A stretch of DNA of 64,000 nt from Aquirufa aurantiipilula (GTDB lineage Bacteria; Bacteroidota; Bacteroidia; Cytophagales; Spirosomataceae). The notes under the pieces were generated by a model that was not told where the DNA came from, ran no database searches, and saw only the letters and a list, made by a program, of their open reading frames with translations. Each line of letters begins with the position of its first letter. The first letter of the stretch is position 1. A program made the position numbers and the translations under genes. The stretch is from positions 1 through 64,000 of the forward strand of contig NZ_JAANOG010000007.1 of NCBI RefSeq assembly GCF_019923745.1. The letters are read 5' to 3'. Positions 7,873-17,552 of the stretch are shown here, piece after piece.

Positions 7873-10728
7873 CTAGGGCTTAGGAGCACCGCCTACAGCA
7901 CCTGTATTACTTGGTGCAGTTTCGGCTTTAGCTGCTTTTTTCTTAGCAGCACCTTCATAATCTCCTGCTTTGATCAAAGACATTTTTAATAAGTCCAAGG
8001 TCTTGCGTGTTGCTTGCAAGATTTGATCAGAAGTTAATGAATTTACTTTTTTGTCTAATTCTTCAGAGAATTTTAAACTACGATTCAAGAATAAATTGTT
8101 ATTCAATGAATTGCTTAAAGAATTATCCTGAGAACGAGCCACCTGTCTAGCTTGTAACCATGATTTCTTAGCTTCTTCGATTTCTTTTTCTGTATAACCA
8201 TCTTTTAAAACCTTTTCTACCTCCTCCTTGAAAGCAGCTTCCAATTTGGCTAAATTCTCAGGTGCATAGATAGCATAAGTTAAGAAGCTACCTGATTTAT
8301 CAATTGGGTGGGCGCTAAATTGAGATCCAACTCCATACGATAAACCTTCTTTTTGACGAATTCTTCCCATTAAACGGTTAGCAAGACCAGGACTTCCTCC
8401 TAAAATGTAATTACTAATTTCCATTGCTGCATAATCCGGGTCAGTATCAGATATTTTCAATGGTTGATATGCAACAAAAAAGGCATTTGCTTTATCAGGA
8501 GTTTCAATGGATTTAATAACTGGTTTAACATCAGCCACTATTTCTGGAATTCTAGTATATGGCTTTGGTGATTTCCAAGTTGAAAATTCCGTTTTAATTA
8601 ATTCTTTTACTTCATTCTCATCAAAATCTCCAACCGCTGAGAAAGTAGCTGAACTTGCACCATAAAAATTCTTGTAGAATGAAACCGCTTCTTCTAATTT
8701 AGCTGCACTGTAAAGCGCAGTTTGCTCAGCCAAAGTAGGATTATAACGTACATCATTTTTAGCATAATGTCCTGTTCTAACTTGGTTTAATGCCTCTATA
8801 GCTTTCGCTTGTGGGTCACTTTTTTGAGCATCAATTTGCGTTAAATTTTCTTGTTTTAATTTTTCAAATTCATCAGCTGGAAAAACAGGTGTTTTTAGCG
8901 CCTCTGCAACTAATTTCAAGGCAGGAACCAAATTATCACGAGTCGTTTCTATAGATACATTAGCCTGAGTAGCTCCTCCTGTAATGGAAACACGTGCTTT
9001 TAACTTATCTAATTCATCTTGGAATTGTTGACGGGTATGTTTTGAAGTTCCTTTGGTTAACATATCTGCGGCTAAATCAGCTGCTGTTGCTGTTCCCAAT
9101 AAGGATTTTTCATCGCCAAATCTCAAGGTCATACGAGCATACACAGAATTACCTCTTGTTTTCTTAGGTAATAAAGCAACTTTAACCGAACCAATGGTTT
9201 CTTTTTTAGTTCTGGCATCAATGTTGCTTGGAGATGGATCAAATGCTTCACCCTCAGCTACGGCTGCTCTTCCTTTGAAATCTTTTAAAATATCTTCTGC
9301 GTCTTTAGCATCTGGAATTTCAGCACGATCGGGTTTTTCTGTTGGGTAGAAAATACCTGAAGTTCGGTTGGAAGCTTTGAAATACTTTTGTGCTACGCGT
9401 TGCACATCTTCTGCTGTAATTTTCTCAACGATATTTCTCGTATGAAAAAGTAAACGCCAATCTCCTTGAGCAATGTATTCTGATAAACCTACGCCAACAC
9501 GTTGAGCATTGTTTAACAATAACTCTATGTTTTTGATGTTTTTTAGTTTAATACGATCAACATCAGCTTGAGTAGGAGGGGTCTTAGCAAATTGCTCAAT
9601 GGTCTCCAACATGATGGTTCTCACGGAATCAGCTGATTTATCTTTTGGTACTTCGGCACCAAAATACACCAAACCTGGCTCTTTTAATTGGAAACTATAT
9701 CCAAATTGAGAAGCTGCCTTTTTCGTATCAATCAAAGCTTTGTAAAGTCTTCCTGATGGGGCATCGGTCAACAAATCTACAAATACATCACAAGCAATGT
9801 AGTCTGGATGCAAACCGGATGGAATGTGGTAAGCAGCACCTACAGCTTGAACATCTCCTACACGACGAAGTGTAACTTGACGCTCTCCATCTTGAGTTGG
9901 TTCTGCAGTAAAGGTCTTCGTTAATACACGTTCAGGTTTAGGTATAACTCCGAATTTTTGATTAATTAAACTCAAGGTTTTCACTGGATCAAATTTGCCA
10001 GCAACCAATAAAACGGCATTGTCTGGTTGGTAATATTTCTTATAATATGCTTGTAAGTTCTCGATAGGCACTTTTTCAATATCAGAACGAGCACCAATGG
10101 TAGAATTACCATAGTTGTGCCATAAGAAAGCTGTAGAAACGATTCGGTCACTTAACACAGAACCAGGATCATTTTCTCCCATTTCAAACTCATTCCTTAC
10201 CACTGTCATTTCAGTTTCTAACTCACTTTTGGCAATTCTAGAATTAATCATTCGATCTGCTTCCATATCCAATGCCCAATCTAGATTTTCATCCGTGGCA
10301 GCAAATGTTTCAAAGTAATTAGTACGATCTAACCAAGTTGTCCCATTAAACTGAGCTCCGTGATCCGTGATTTCTTTTGCCACATCTTTATGTTTCTCTT
10401 TGGTACCCTTAAATACCATATGTTCCAATAAGTGTGACATACCTGTTTCACCATATCCTTCATGGCGTGAACCGACTAAATAAGTAATATTTACAGTAAT
10501 GGTTTGCTTGGAAGGGTCTGGAAACAATAAAACTTTCAAACCATTGCCTAAGCGGTATTCCGTGATTCCTTCCGCAGAAGTGATTTTTTCAGGAATTGTT
10601 AATGAACTTGTTTTCGCTGCAACATTGGATGTTTTAGGTGCAGAGCTTATTGTTTTTGATTTTTGTTGAGCCTGTATGCCTTGAATACCAATTACATACA
10701 AGAGTGCAATGAGAAATGTTCTTTTCAT
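7873..10728 (-). CDS. Secreted M16-family zinc peptidase
   Basis: A 951-residue pitrilysin/insulinase-type metallopeptidase with a signal peptide (cleavage near residue 20, IQAQ). The inverted zinc motif HxxEH is at residues 99-103 (HLLEH), and the downstream glutamate helix (VVRNEFEMGEND) is near residue 177. Two M16 halves are joined, and the second half (from about residue 500) lacks the zinc motif, as is usual. It probably degrades peptides in the periplasm. Its lysine/alanine-rich tail ends at the hairpin array, and the last codons sit in sequence resembling the repeat. A shorter M16 protein is at 32756-33985. Confidence 0.93.
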   Translation of the reverse strand: MKRTFLIALLYVIGIQGIQAQQKSKTISSAPKTSNVAAKTSSLTIPEKITSAEGITEYRLGNGLKVLLFPDPSKQTITVNITYLVGSRHEGYGETGMSHLLEHMVFKGTKEKHKDVAKEITDHGAQFNGTTWLDRTNYFETFAATDENLDWALDMEADRMINSRIAKSELETEMTVVRNEFEMGENDPGSVLSDRIVSTAFLWHNYGNSTIGARSDIEKVPIENLQAYYKKYYQPDNAVLLVAGKFDPVKTLSLINQKFGVIPKPERVLTKTFTAEPTQDGERQVTLRRVGDVQAVGAAYHIPSGLHPDYIACDVFVDLLTDAPSGRLYKALIDTKKAASQFGYSFQLKEPGLVYFGAEVPKDKSADSVRTIMLETIEQFAKTPPTQADVDRIKLKNIKNIELLLNNAQRVGVGLSEYIAQGDWRLLFHTRNIVEKITAEDVQRVAQKYFKASNRTSGIFYPTEKPDRAEIPDAKDAEDILKDFKGRAAVAEGEAFDPSPSNIDARTKKETIGSVKVALLPKKTRGNSVYARMTLRFGDEKSLLGTATAADLAADMLTKGTSKHTRQQFQDELDKLKARVSITGGATQANVSIETTRDNLVPALKLVAEALKTPVFPADEFEKLKQENLTQIDAQKSDPQAKAIEALNQVRTGHYAKNDVRYNPTLAEQTALYSAAKLEEAVSFYKNFYGASSATFSAVGDFDENEVKELIKTEFSTWKSPKPYTRIPEIVADVKPVIKSIETPDKANAFFVAYQPLKISDTDPDYAAMEISNYILGGSPGLANRLMGRIRQKEGLSYGVGSQFSAHPIDKSGSFLTYAIYAPENLAKLEAAFKEEVEKVLKDGYTEKEIEEAKKSWLQARQVARSQDNSLSNSLNNNLFLNRSLKFSEELDKKVNSLTSDQILQATRKTLDLLKMSLIKAGDYEGAAKKKAAKAETAPSNTGAVGGAPKP

Positions 10729-10827
10729 AAAAATTAGGGTTGGGAATTAAATAAGTATGGAAAATGCCAAAATATGGAGGAATATTCTAGCAATTAATTA
10801 CCAATGGTTTTAAAACTACATGTAAGG

Positions 10828-12231
10828 TTATTTCTTATACTGCTGTATTAGTTTAAAAATAGCCTTTTGAGTCTCTAAATTGGGGAAAAATTCAAAAATG
10901 ACTTCATGTTTATCATAATCCAAAAGAAGTCCAGATTCAAGAAAATGAAATGCATCTTTGAATTGACCAGCTTTGATTAAATAAACAGCAGATCGATAAT
11001 ATAATTCTGCTTCTTCGGGTAATTCATCTATGGCAGATAACATGATGTCTGCCGATTTTTCATAATCTTCTAATTCAAAATGCAATTGAGCCCATTTAAT
11101 CCAGGTTGGAGCAAAGAATGAATCTAATTCAATGGATTTTTGATAGGCTTCATCTGCTGAAAGTGTATTGCCTAAGTAGGCTTCTACATCCGCTAATCCT
11201 GTCCAATAAAGTGGATTAGTCTCATTCAGTTTCAGTGATTTCTTTAGAAAATGAAGTGCTTCAAACCATTTGTCTAATTCCGTTAAGCACACAGCCAAAC
11301 CATAATAACCTTCATCCCATAGTGGGTCGATTTTAATGGCTTCTTTGTAGAACTCAATAGCCTCGTTAAATTTCTTTTGTCGTTCTAAACTTGCTCCTAA
11401 GCAGCAATACAATTCCGGATTGGGCTCATCATATTTTAGGCATTGTCGGTAATTTTCTTCCGCTTGCACATAATCCTGAAGGTTCATGTGCGTATTACCA
11501 AGATTGAATAAGGATGAACCAAAAGTCGGCTCAATGGCCAATGAATACTCGTAGGAATCTATCGCTTTTTCGTATTGCTTAAGTTTTGAATACGCAATAC
11601 CTAAATTATACCAAGCGGTATAGGAAAAAGGGTCCTCATCGATAAATTGCTTATAAAAAGGGATACTTTCCTCAATCTTGCCAATATCATCCAAAGAATT
11701 AGCCAATTCCACGAGGGCATTTTCATTTTCAGGATTGATTTCCAGGGCTTTTTTGAACATATCCACCGCCTCTCTCGGTTTGGACCATGCATGATAGGTT
11801 AGTCCTAGTCGAAAATAGACTTCATCTTTTTCTTCAGCTATTTCCAAGGCAACCAAAAACACTTCTACGGCCGCTTCATGCTGTTGCATTTGACTCAGTA
11901 AAGAGCCTTTTACCAACATGATTTCTAAATCAGTTGGGAATAATAAAATGGCGTTTTCAATTAATTCCATTCCTTCCTCGGGCTTTTGCATGTCCCCAAG
12001 AATCTGTGCTTTCAATGAAATTAACTCCAAAGTATATGGGAAATGAGTCAAGCCTAAATCGCAAGCCTTTAATGCTTCTTCGAATTTGGCATGAACAAAA
12101 TAGTGCTCGGCAATTTGTTCTAAGGTCTCGACATCAAAAAATGAATTTTCATGCTGATAAATCATTTTTTCGAAACGCTGAACGGAAGATTGTAAGTCTT
12201 CCTTGTTTTCATCATAGTTTGGATCCAGCAT
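10828..12231 (-). CDS. Tetratricopeptide-repeat protein
   Basis: A 467-residue protein made almost wholly of TPR units, roughly 11-12 in a row (residues 40-445), with the recurring W/Y-xx-L-G and A-xx-x-Y/F-x-x-A-x-x-x-D/N-P pattern. There is no signal peptide or membrane segment, so it is probably a cytoplasmic scaffold. The partner is unknown. It lies on the same strand as the M16 peptidase but 99 bases upstream, and diverges from the Ppx/GppA phosphatase gene. Confidence 0.88.
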   Translation of the reverse strand: MLDPNYDENKEDLQSSVQRFEKMIYQHENSFFDVETLEQIAEHYFVHAKFEEALKACDLGLTHFPYTLELISLKAQILGDMQKPEEGMELIENAILLFPTDLEIMLVKGSLLSQMQQHEAAVEVFLVALEIAEEKDEVYFRLGLTYHAWSKPREAVDMFKKALEINPENENALVELANSLDDIGKIEESIPFYKQFIDEDPFSYTAWYNLGIAYSKLKQYEKAIDSYEYSLAIEPTFGSSLFNLGNTHMNLQDYVQAEENYRQCLKYDEPNPELYCCLGASLERQKKFNEAIEFYKEAIKIDPLWDEGYYGLAVCLTELDKWFEALHFLKKSLKLNETNPLYWTGLADVEAYLGNTLSADEAYQKSIELDSFFAPTWIKWAQLHFELEDYEKSADIMLSAIDELPEEAELYYRSAVYLIKAGQFKDAFHFLESGLLLDYDKHEVIFEFFPNLETQKAIFKLIQQYKK

Positions 12232-12335
12232 AAATTTTTGTTGAGATGGAGGAAGCGAACGTTTCCTCTAAAATAAAGAAAATAATTCAGGACTTTAACC
12301 TCAATTGGGATTAATTTTGTTCCAAAATAGAAATA

Positions 12336-13286
12336 ATGATGAAGCCTCGAGCGATAATAGACTTAGGTACGAATACGTTCCAATTATTAATTGCACAAAA
12401 GAGCGAATCTGACGGAAGAATGAACGTTTTGGCACATGAACAAAGACCTGTTTCTTTAGGGAAAGGTGCCATGGGATCGGATATATTACAAGAAGATGCC
12501 ATAGAAAGAGCGATACTTACCTTGAAGGAGTTTAAGCAAATTGCCAATGCGTATCAATGTCCAGATAATCAAATTAATGCGCTAGGTACCAGCATCATTA
12601 GACGAGCTAAAAATACACCTGAATTCTTGGATAAAATTCAAGAGGAAGTAGGGATTCAAGTGGAGGTCATCTCGGGAATATGGGAGGCTGAATTAATTTA
12701 TCAAGGTATTTGCTCTTCCTTACCTGATCCTTGGAAAGCCACTAGTTTAGTGATGGATATAGGCGGCGGAAGTGTGGAATTTATCTTATTTCAAGGGAGT
12801 CAAGTACTAGGAAAAATAAGTCTAGAAATAGGTGGCCTTCAATTACAATCTTTATTTCACGATCAAGGAGAATTTCATGAGCGTCTGTCAGGACCTTTAG
12901 TGGCATACATCCAACAAGCTCTGGGGCCTTTAGATCACTTGTGTCAACATAATAAGCCTCAAGTTTTAATTGGAGCTGCTGGAGCATTCGAAACATTGCT
13001 TGACCTACAATTGGCTCAAGCAGGTACGGAGAAGTTGTCCTCAATGAGCGCCTATCCCTTGTCAATTCCTCAATTTTATGCAAATAAGGTTCATATTGAG
13101 CAAATTTCGTATGATGAAAGAGTCAAAATGCCAGGCATGAAAAAGTTTAGAGCCAGCATCTTACCTTATGCAAATACCCTAATTTCTCAAGTTTTACAAA
13201 GATATAACATACCTGAAATGTGGATTTCAACGTTTAGCCTAAAAGAGGGATATTGGTTTTATTTGCAATCTCAGGCCGATAAATAG
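12336..13286 (+). CDS. Ppx/GppA-family phosphatase
   Basis: A 316-residue exopolyphosphatase or pppGpp phosphohydrolase of the actin-like ATPase fold. Phosphate-1 and phosphate-2 motifs are visible as I-D-L-G-T-N-T-F near residue 8 and M-D-I-G-G-G-S-V-E near residue 145. It has the short, single-module form common in Bacteroidota, without the C-terminal HD-like domain of E. coli Ppx. A TAATTTTG box at 12312-12319 is a plausible -7 element. Whether polyphosphate or pppGpp is the main substrate cannot be read from the sequence. Confidence 0.9.
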   Translation: MMKPRAIIDLGTNTFQLLIAQKSESDGRMNVLAHEQRPVSLGKGAMGSDILQEDAIERAILTLKEFKQIANAYQCPDNQINALGTSIIRRAKNTPEFLDKIQEEVGIQVEVISGIWEAELIYQGICSSLPDPWKATSLVMDIGGGSVEFILFQGSQVLGKISLEIGGLQLQSLFHDQGEFHERLSGPLVAYIQQALGPLDHLCQHNKPQVLIGAAGAFETLLDLQLAQAGTEKLSSMSAYPLSIPQFYANKVHIEQISYDERVKMPGMKKFRASILPYANTLISQVLQRYNIPEMWISTFSLKEGYWFYLQSQADK

Positions 13287-13356
13287 GACTAGAGATTTTG
13301 AAAAAAAAATCGTAAACTTGTAAACAATTGTAAACCTTATTTAAGACTAATCTTTT

Positions 13357-14103
13357 ATGGCTTTATCGCTAGCTTCCATTCTACTTCAAGCAGGTTCGAC
13401 TCTCGATTCAGTGTCCGCTGCCGTTTCCGATTCCATTGTCAATGCTCAGCCCGTTCAACAAGCTACCAAGGTGGTTGAAGAGTTTTCTGTGCTTGATCTT
13501 TTAGGAAAAGGAGGATATGTGATGTATCCAATCGGATTCTTATTTGCTGGAGCGGTATTCCTATTCATTGAGCGCTATTTGTACATACGCAAAACAGCCA
13601 AGTTGGATGAGAATTTCTTGCATACGATAAATGATATGTTGGTCAATGGGAATGTTCAAGGTGCCATTACATATTGTAAAACTTCACAATATCCCATCGC
13701 CAAATTATTAGAGAAAGGTTTAAGTCGCTTAGGTTCTCCTATTCGTGATATTGAAACGGCTATTGAAAATAAGGCTAAAGTGGAGATTTATAACATGGAA
13801 AAGAATTTAGGAATCTTAAGTGCTATTGCACGTATCGCTCCTATGTTTGGATTCTTAGGAACTGTTACGGGTATGATTCGTACGTTCCACAATATCTCCA
13901 TTTCCAATAAAATTGATATTTCTACCATTGCAGGAGGTATTTATGAGAAAATGGTGACCTCGGCTTCGGGCTTAATTGTAGGTATCATTGCCTATGTTTT
14001 ATATACCTTATTAATGACCATGATCGATCGTACGATCAATAAAATGGAAATTACTGCGATTGATTTCTTAGATATCCTTCATAAACCAGCTAATAAAGTT
14101 TAA
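13357..14103 (+). CDS. exbB: MotA/TolQ/ExbB proton-channel protein
   Basis: A 248-residue inner-membrane protein with three expected membrane segments (about residues 55-75, 145-170 and 195-220). The ExbB/TolQ signature lies in SAIARIAPMFGFLGTVTGM near residue 150. With ExbD it makes the proton channel that powers TonB-dependent outer-membrane transport or other envelope work. The extra N-terminal stretch before the first membrane segment is common in Bacteroidota versions. exbD follows after 5 bases. No tonB is adjacent, so the energised partner is unknown. Confidence 0.92.
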   Translation: MALSLASILLQAGSTLDSVSAAVSDSIVNAQPVQQATKVVEEFSVLDLLGKGGYVMYPIGFLFAGAVFLFIERYLYIRKTAKLDENFLHTINDMLVNGNVQGAITYCKTSQYPIAKLLEKGLSRLGSPIRDIETAIENKAKVEIYNMEKNLGILSAIARIAPMFGFLGTVTGMIRTFHNISISNKIDISTIAGGIYEKMVTSASGLIVGIIAYVLYTLLMTMIDRTINKMEITAIDFLDILHKPANKV

Positions 14104-14108
14104 GAGGT

Positions 14109-14510
14109 ATGAATTTTAGAAAACGAAATAGAGAAGCCTCGGAAGTTGAAACAGGTGCATTGGCAGATATTTTATTTTTCTTGCTGATGTTCTTCTTAAT
14201 GATTTCTACCTTAGCTTCACCAGATGCCATTAAGTTATTGCTTCCAGAAACAGCAAAACCTGCGCCAACTCCAGCCAATGAAGTGGTTCGCTTGACAGTG
14301 GATGAAAATCGGAATTACTTTATTGATGATAATCCTGTTGATTTTTCCAATTTAGAGTCGGAATTGACGCAAGCTGTTTCTGCTAAAAAAGCAGCGACTT
14401 TAATTGTAAGAATGGATCGGAATCAAACGGTTCAGGAATTGACGAATGTATATGATTTAGCCGCTAAATTGAACCTATCTATGGTGATGGCAGCAGAAAA
14501 GAAAAAATAA
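14109..14510 (+). CDS. exbD: ExbD/TolR-family biopolymer transport protein
   Basis: A 133-residue partner of ExbB with one N-terminal membrane segment (residues 18-38). The essential aspartate lies in A-L-A-D-I-L-F-F at residue 19, and a periplasmic domain of about 85 residues follows. Only one exbD follows exbB, whereas many Bacteroidota TonB loci carry two. The gene is 1 base from the DUF421 gene, so the three genes are very likely one transcript. Confidence 0.92.
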   Translation: MNFRKRNREASEVETGALADILFFLLMFFLMISTLASPDAIKLLLPETAKPAPTPANEVVRLTVDENRNYFIDDNPVDFSNLESELTQAVSAKKAATLIVRMDRNQTVQELTNVYDLAAKLNLSMVMAAEKKK

Positions 14511-14511
14511 C

Positions 14512-15024
14512 ATGGAGGGCTATATCCTTATTGCCCTTAAATCAATAGCCGTCTACGTGTTCATCGTGGCGGCTATTCGTCTTTTTGGGAAGCGTGAGTT
14601 TGCTCAATTATCGGTGGTAGATGTGGTCTTCATCTTACTGATTTCCAATTCTGTACAAACAGCCATGGTGGGAGAAGATGCTAGCTTAATGGGTGGCTTG
14701 GTGGCTGCCATGGCACTTTTTTTGATGAATTTTCTTTTCAAGAAAATTATTACTTCCAATAAATCATGGTCTAAGGCCATCGATGGAGAACCCATTATGT
14801 TGATTTATCAAGGTGTTTTAAAACCTGATGGTTTGAAAGAAGCAAGTTTAACTATTGAAGAATTGGAAGCCGCTATTCGTGAGCATGGCGTCGAAAAAAT
14901 GGAAGATGTCAATCTAGCCGTTTTTGAAGTCGATGGAAATATATCCGTTCTTTCAGAAAACTATCGAAAAATATCCAAAAGGAGACGAGGCGGCCATCGA
15001 ATTATAGGGAATAATACAGCCTAA
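14512..15024 (+). CDS. DUF421 (YetF-like) membrane protein
   Basis: A 170-residue protein with three N-terminal membrane segments (to about residue 80) and a small cytoplasmic domain. DUF421 features are R-L-F-G-K-R-E near residue 23, the V-D-V-V-F-I-L-L-I-S-N membrane segment, and the C-terminal E-E-L-x-A-A-I-R-E-H-G region. Family members such as YetF are poorly understood and have been linked to spore or envelope lipid processes in Bacillus. Its position right after exbBD is suggestive only. Confidence 0.85.
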   Translation: MEGYILIALKSIAVYVFIVAAIRLFGKREFAQLSVVDVVFILLISNSVQTAMVGEDASLMGGLVAAMALFLMNFLFKKIITSNKSWSKAIDGEPIMLIYQGVLKPDGLKEASLTIEELEAAIREHGVEKMEDVNLAVFEVDGNISVLSENYRKISKRRRGGHRIIGNNTA

Positions 15025-15029
15025 TCTCG

Positions 15030-15037
15030 TATATTTG
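15030..15037 (+). promoter_or_regulatory. -7 box of the thr operon
   Basis: TATATTTG matches TAnnTTTG and lies 51 bases before the thrA ATG. The leader would contain a small hairpin (CTTGCC 15045-15050 and GGCAAG 15061-15066) followed by a pyrimidine-rich run. This could be a weak attenuator or a simple leader structure. Confidence 0.4.
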
Positions 15038-15088
15038 TCGAATTCTTGCCTGTTTGTAGAGGCAAGTATCATTTTCTCTTCTTTATTA

Positions 15089-17551
15089 ATGGAAAAAATT
15101 TTAAAATTCGGAGGGACCAGTTGTGGAAGCGTAGAGAGTATCCAATCCGTCTTATCTGTCATTGAATCCAATTGGAAATCATCAAAACAGTTTGCCGTGG
15201 TATTTTCCGCAATGAGCGGAGTTACCAACTCGTTGTTAGAGGCAGGTAAATGGGCATCACAAGGTAAAGAACCTTATTTGCCATTGATTGAATCCATCGA
15301 AACGAGGCATTTTGAGGTCATCAAGCACTTCATTCCTCTTAAAGGACAATCCCAAGTTATAGCTCATATCCGAACCTTAGTCAATGAATTAAGGGACGTT
15401 TTAAAGGGTATAGCCTTAGTCAAAGAAAATTCTCCCAAAACCTCCGACCTACTGGTTAGTTTTGGTGAGAGATTATCTACCTCTTTGATTACGGCTATTT
15501 TAAAAGAAAAAGGCTTGCCTGTTCTTTTTGTTGATGCCCGTCAGTTCATAAAAACCAATGATACCTTTGGTAAATCAGAGGTTGATTTCAATCAAACCAA
15601 TACCTTAATTCAGGCATTTTTTGAGCAGCACAGCAACGAAATCTGTTTGATAACTGGATTTATTGGGTCCAATGCTCATGGTGAAACAACCACATTAGGT
15701 CGTGGAGGTTCTGATTATACGGCTTCGGTTATTGGTGCGGCTTTGGATGTAAAAGAAATAGAAATTTGGACGGATGTGGATGGCATGATGACTGCCGATC
15801 CTCGTAAAGTGACAAATGCCTTTACCATTCCTTCCATAAGTTATGCGGAAGCTATGGAATTGACTCACTTTGGGGCCAAAGTGATTTATCCTCCTTCCTT
15901 ACAACCGGCTTTCGCAAAGAATATACCTATTCGGGTTTTGAATACGTTTAATCTGAACTTTAAAGGAACCGTTGTAAGTAAAGACCAAAAGCCTAATCCT
16001 TACATTATTACGGGAATCAGTTCCATCGATTCTTTGGCCCTAGTCAATTTACAAGGGTCTGGAATGATCGGTGTAGCTGGTGTTTCTGCTAAACTATTTA
16101 CCGTTTTAGCTCGTGAAAAAATATCAGTTATTTTAATTTCCCAGGCTTCATCTGAGCATTCGATTTGTTTTGCTATTGAGCCTCAAAATGCTGACCGAGT
16201 TAGAGAAATTTTGGAAGCAGAATTCGCTCAGGAGATGTTAATGGGTGATATTGAAGGGATTGATATTCAATCCAATTTGTCGGTTATTGCTGTCGTGGGA
16301 GAAGGGATGCGTAAGCACACAGGTGTCAGCGGTAAACTATTTTCTGTCTTAGGTAAAAACGGAATTAACATTGTGGCAACTGCCCAAGGGTCTTCCGAAT
16401 TGAATATATCTGTTGTAATTGAGCAGAAAGATTTATCCAAAGCGTTGAATGTTATCCATGAAACCTTCTTCTTCTCGAAGTTAAAAACATTGCATTTGTT
16501 TTTAGTGGGTACTGGATTAATTGGAAAAACATTATTGGATCAATTAGCAGGTCAAGAGCGCTATTTAGCCAAATATCGCGGACTAAAAGTGAAATTGGTT
16601 GGTATTGCTAATTCTAGACAACAACTAATTCAAGAAAAAGGAATTGATGTCAAAACAGCTTTGGATCAATTGGCTCAGCATGGTAAATCTCAAGATTTGC
16701 CGGCATTTATTGAAAAAATAAAAGCACTCAATTTGCCTAATTCAATCTTTGCGGATTGTACGGCTGATAAACAAATTTATTCGCATTATTTAGGTTTATT
16801 CAAATCGAATATATCTGTAGTAACTCCTAATAAAGTAGCCAATTCGGGCCCATATCCATTGTATGCTGAATTACACCAAACTGCTTTAGAAAAGGGGGTT
16901 AAATTCTTGTACGAAACCAATGTTGGTGCAGGATTGCCCGTTATTAATACTTTACAAGGTTTAATTGCTTCAGGAGATCGATTTGAGAAGATTGAAGGTA
17001 TATTGTCTGGTACATTATCCTTTATATTCAATCAATTTAAACCAGGTCGTTCATTTGCGGAAGTATTGAGAGAAGCTAAAGCCAAAGGTTATACAGAACC
17101 TGATCCTAGAGAAGATTTAAGTGGAATGGATGTGGCTCGTAAAATCTTAATTTTAAGTCGTGAAATTGGTTTAAAACTTGAGTTCTCCGATATCACTATT
17201 GAAAAAATCATTCCACCTGCCTGTGAGCAAGCAGCTACTGTAGATGATTTCTTTTTGGAATTAGAGAAAGCCAACGATTATTTTGAAAAAATGGTAGCTT
17301 CGGCTGCGGAAAGAGGCCATGTTTTACGTTACATTGCCGCATTAGAAAATCAAAAAATCAATATTGGTTTGCGTGAAATTGATGCACAACATCCTTTTTA
17401 TCAAATGGATGGAGCCGATAATGTTATTGCATTTACGACCAAGCGATATCACGACAGACCCTTGGTGATTAAAGGACCAGGAGCAGGTGCCGAGGTGACT
17501 GCCTCAGGAGTATTTGCTGATATTGTTTCAATGGGTAGCTATTTAGCATAA
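15089..17551 (+). CDS. thrA: Bifunctional aspartokinase / homoserine dehydrogenase I
   Basis: An 820-residue fused enzyme catalysing the first and third steps from aspartate to threonine and methionine. The N-terminal kinase begins with K-F-G-G-T-S and contains the T-L-G-R-G-G-S-D motif near residue 207. Tandem ACT regulatory domains follow (about residues 310-455). The dehydrogenase starts with G-T-G-L-I-G-K-T near residue 472 and holds the homoserine dehydrogenase E-T-N-V-G-A-G-L-P and L-S-G-T-L-S-F-I-F motifs. ATG 15089 is chosen because K-I-L-K-F-G-G-T-S is the normal start; an upstream TTG would add 18 odd residues. thrB follows after 1 base. Confidence 0.96.
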   Translation: MEKILKFGGTSCGSVESIQSVLSVIESNWKSSKQFAVVFSAMSGVTNSLLEAGKWASQGKEPYLPLIESIETRHFEVIKHFIPLKGQSQVIAHIRTLVNELRDVLKGIALVKENSPKTSDLLVSFGERLSTSLITAILKEKGLPVLFVDARQFIKTNDTFGKSEVDFNQTNTLIQAFFEQHSNEICLITGFIGSNAHGETTTLGRGGSDYTASVIGAALDVKEIEIWTDVDGMMTADPRKVTNAFTIPSISYAEAMELTHFGAKVIYPPSLQPAFAKNIPIRVLNTFNLNFKGTVVSKDQKPNPYIITGISSIDSLALVNLQGSGMIGVAGVSAKLFTVLAREKISVILISQASSEHSICFAIEPQNADRVREILEAEFAQEMLMGDIEGIDIQSNLSVIAVVGEGMRKHTGVSGKLFSVLGKNGINIVATAQGSSELNISVVIEQKDLSKALNVIHETFFFSKLKTLHLFLVGTGLIGKTLLDQLAGQERYLAKYRGLKVKLVGIANSRQQLIQEKGIDVKTALDQLAQHGKSQDLPAFIEKIKALNLPNSIFADCTADKQIYSHYLGLFKSNISVVTPNKVANSGPYPLYAELHQTALEKGVKFLYETNVGAGLPVINTLQGLIASGDRFEKIEGILSGTLSFIFNQFKPGRSFAEVLREAKAKGYTEPDPREDLSGMDVARKILILSREIGLKLEFSDITIEKIIPPACEQAATVDDFFLELEKANDYFEKMVASAAERGHVLRYIAALENQKINIGLREIDAQHPFYQMDGADNVIAFTTKRYHDRPLVIKGPGAGAEVTASGVFADIVSMGSYLA

Positions 17552-17552
17552 T

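Noticed and set aside
8981-10318. Plus-strand open frames opposite the M16 peptidase gene
   Set aside because: They are shadows: low-complexity translations opposite a well-supported gene, with no promoter or family signal.
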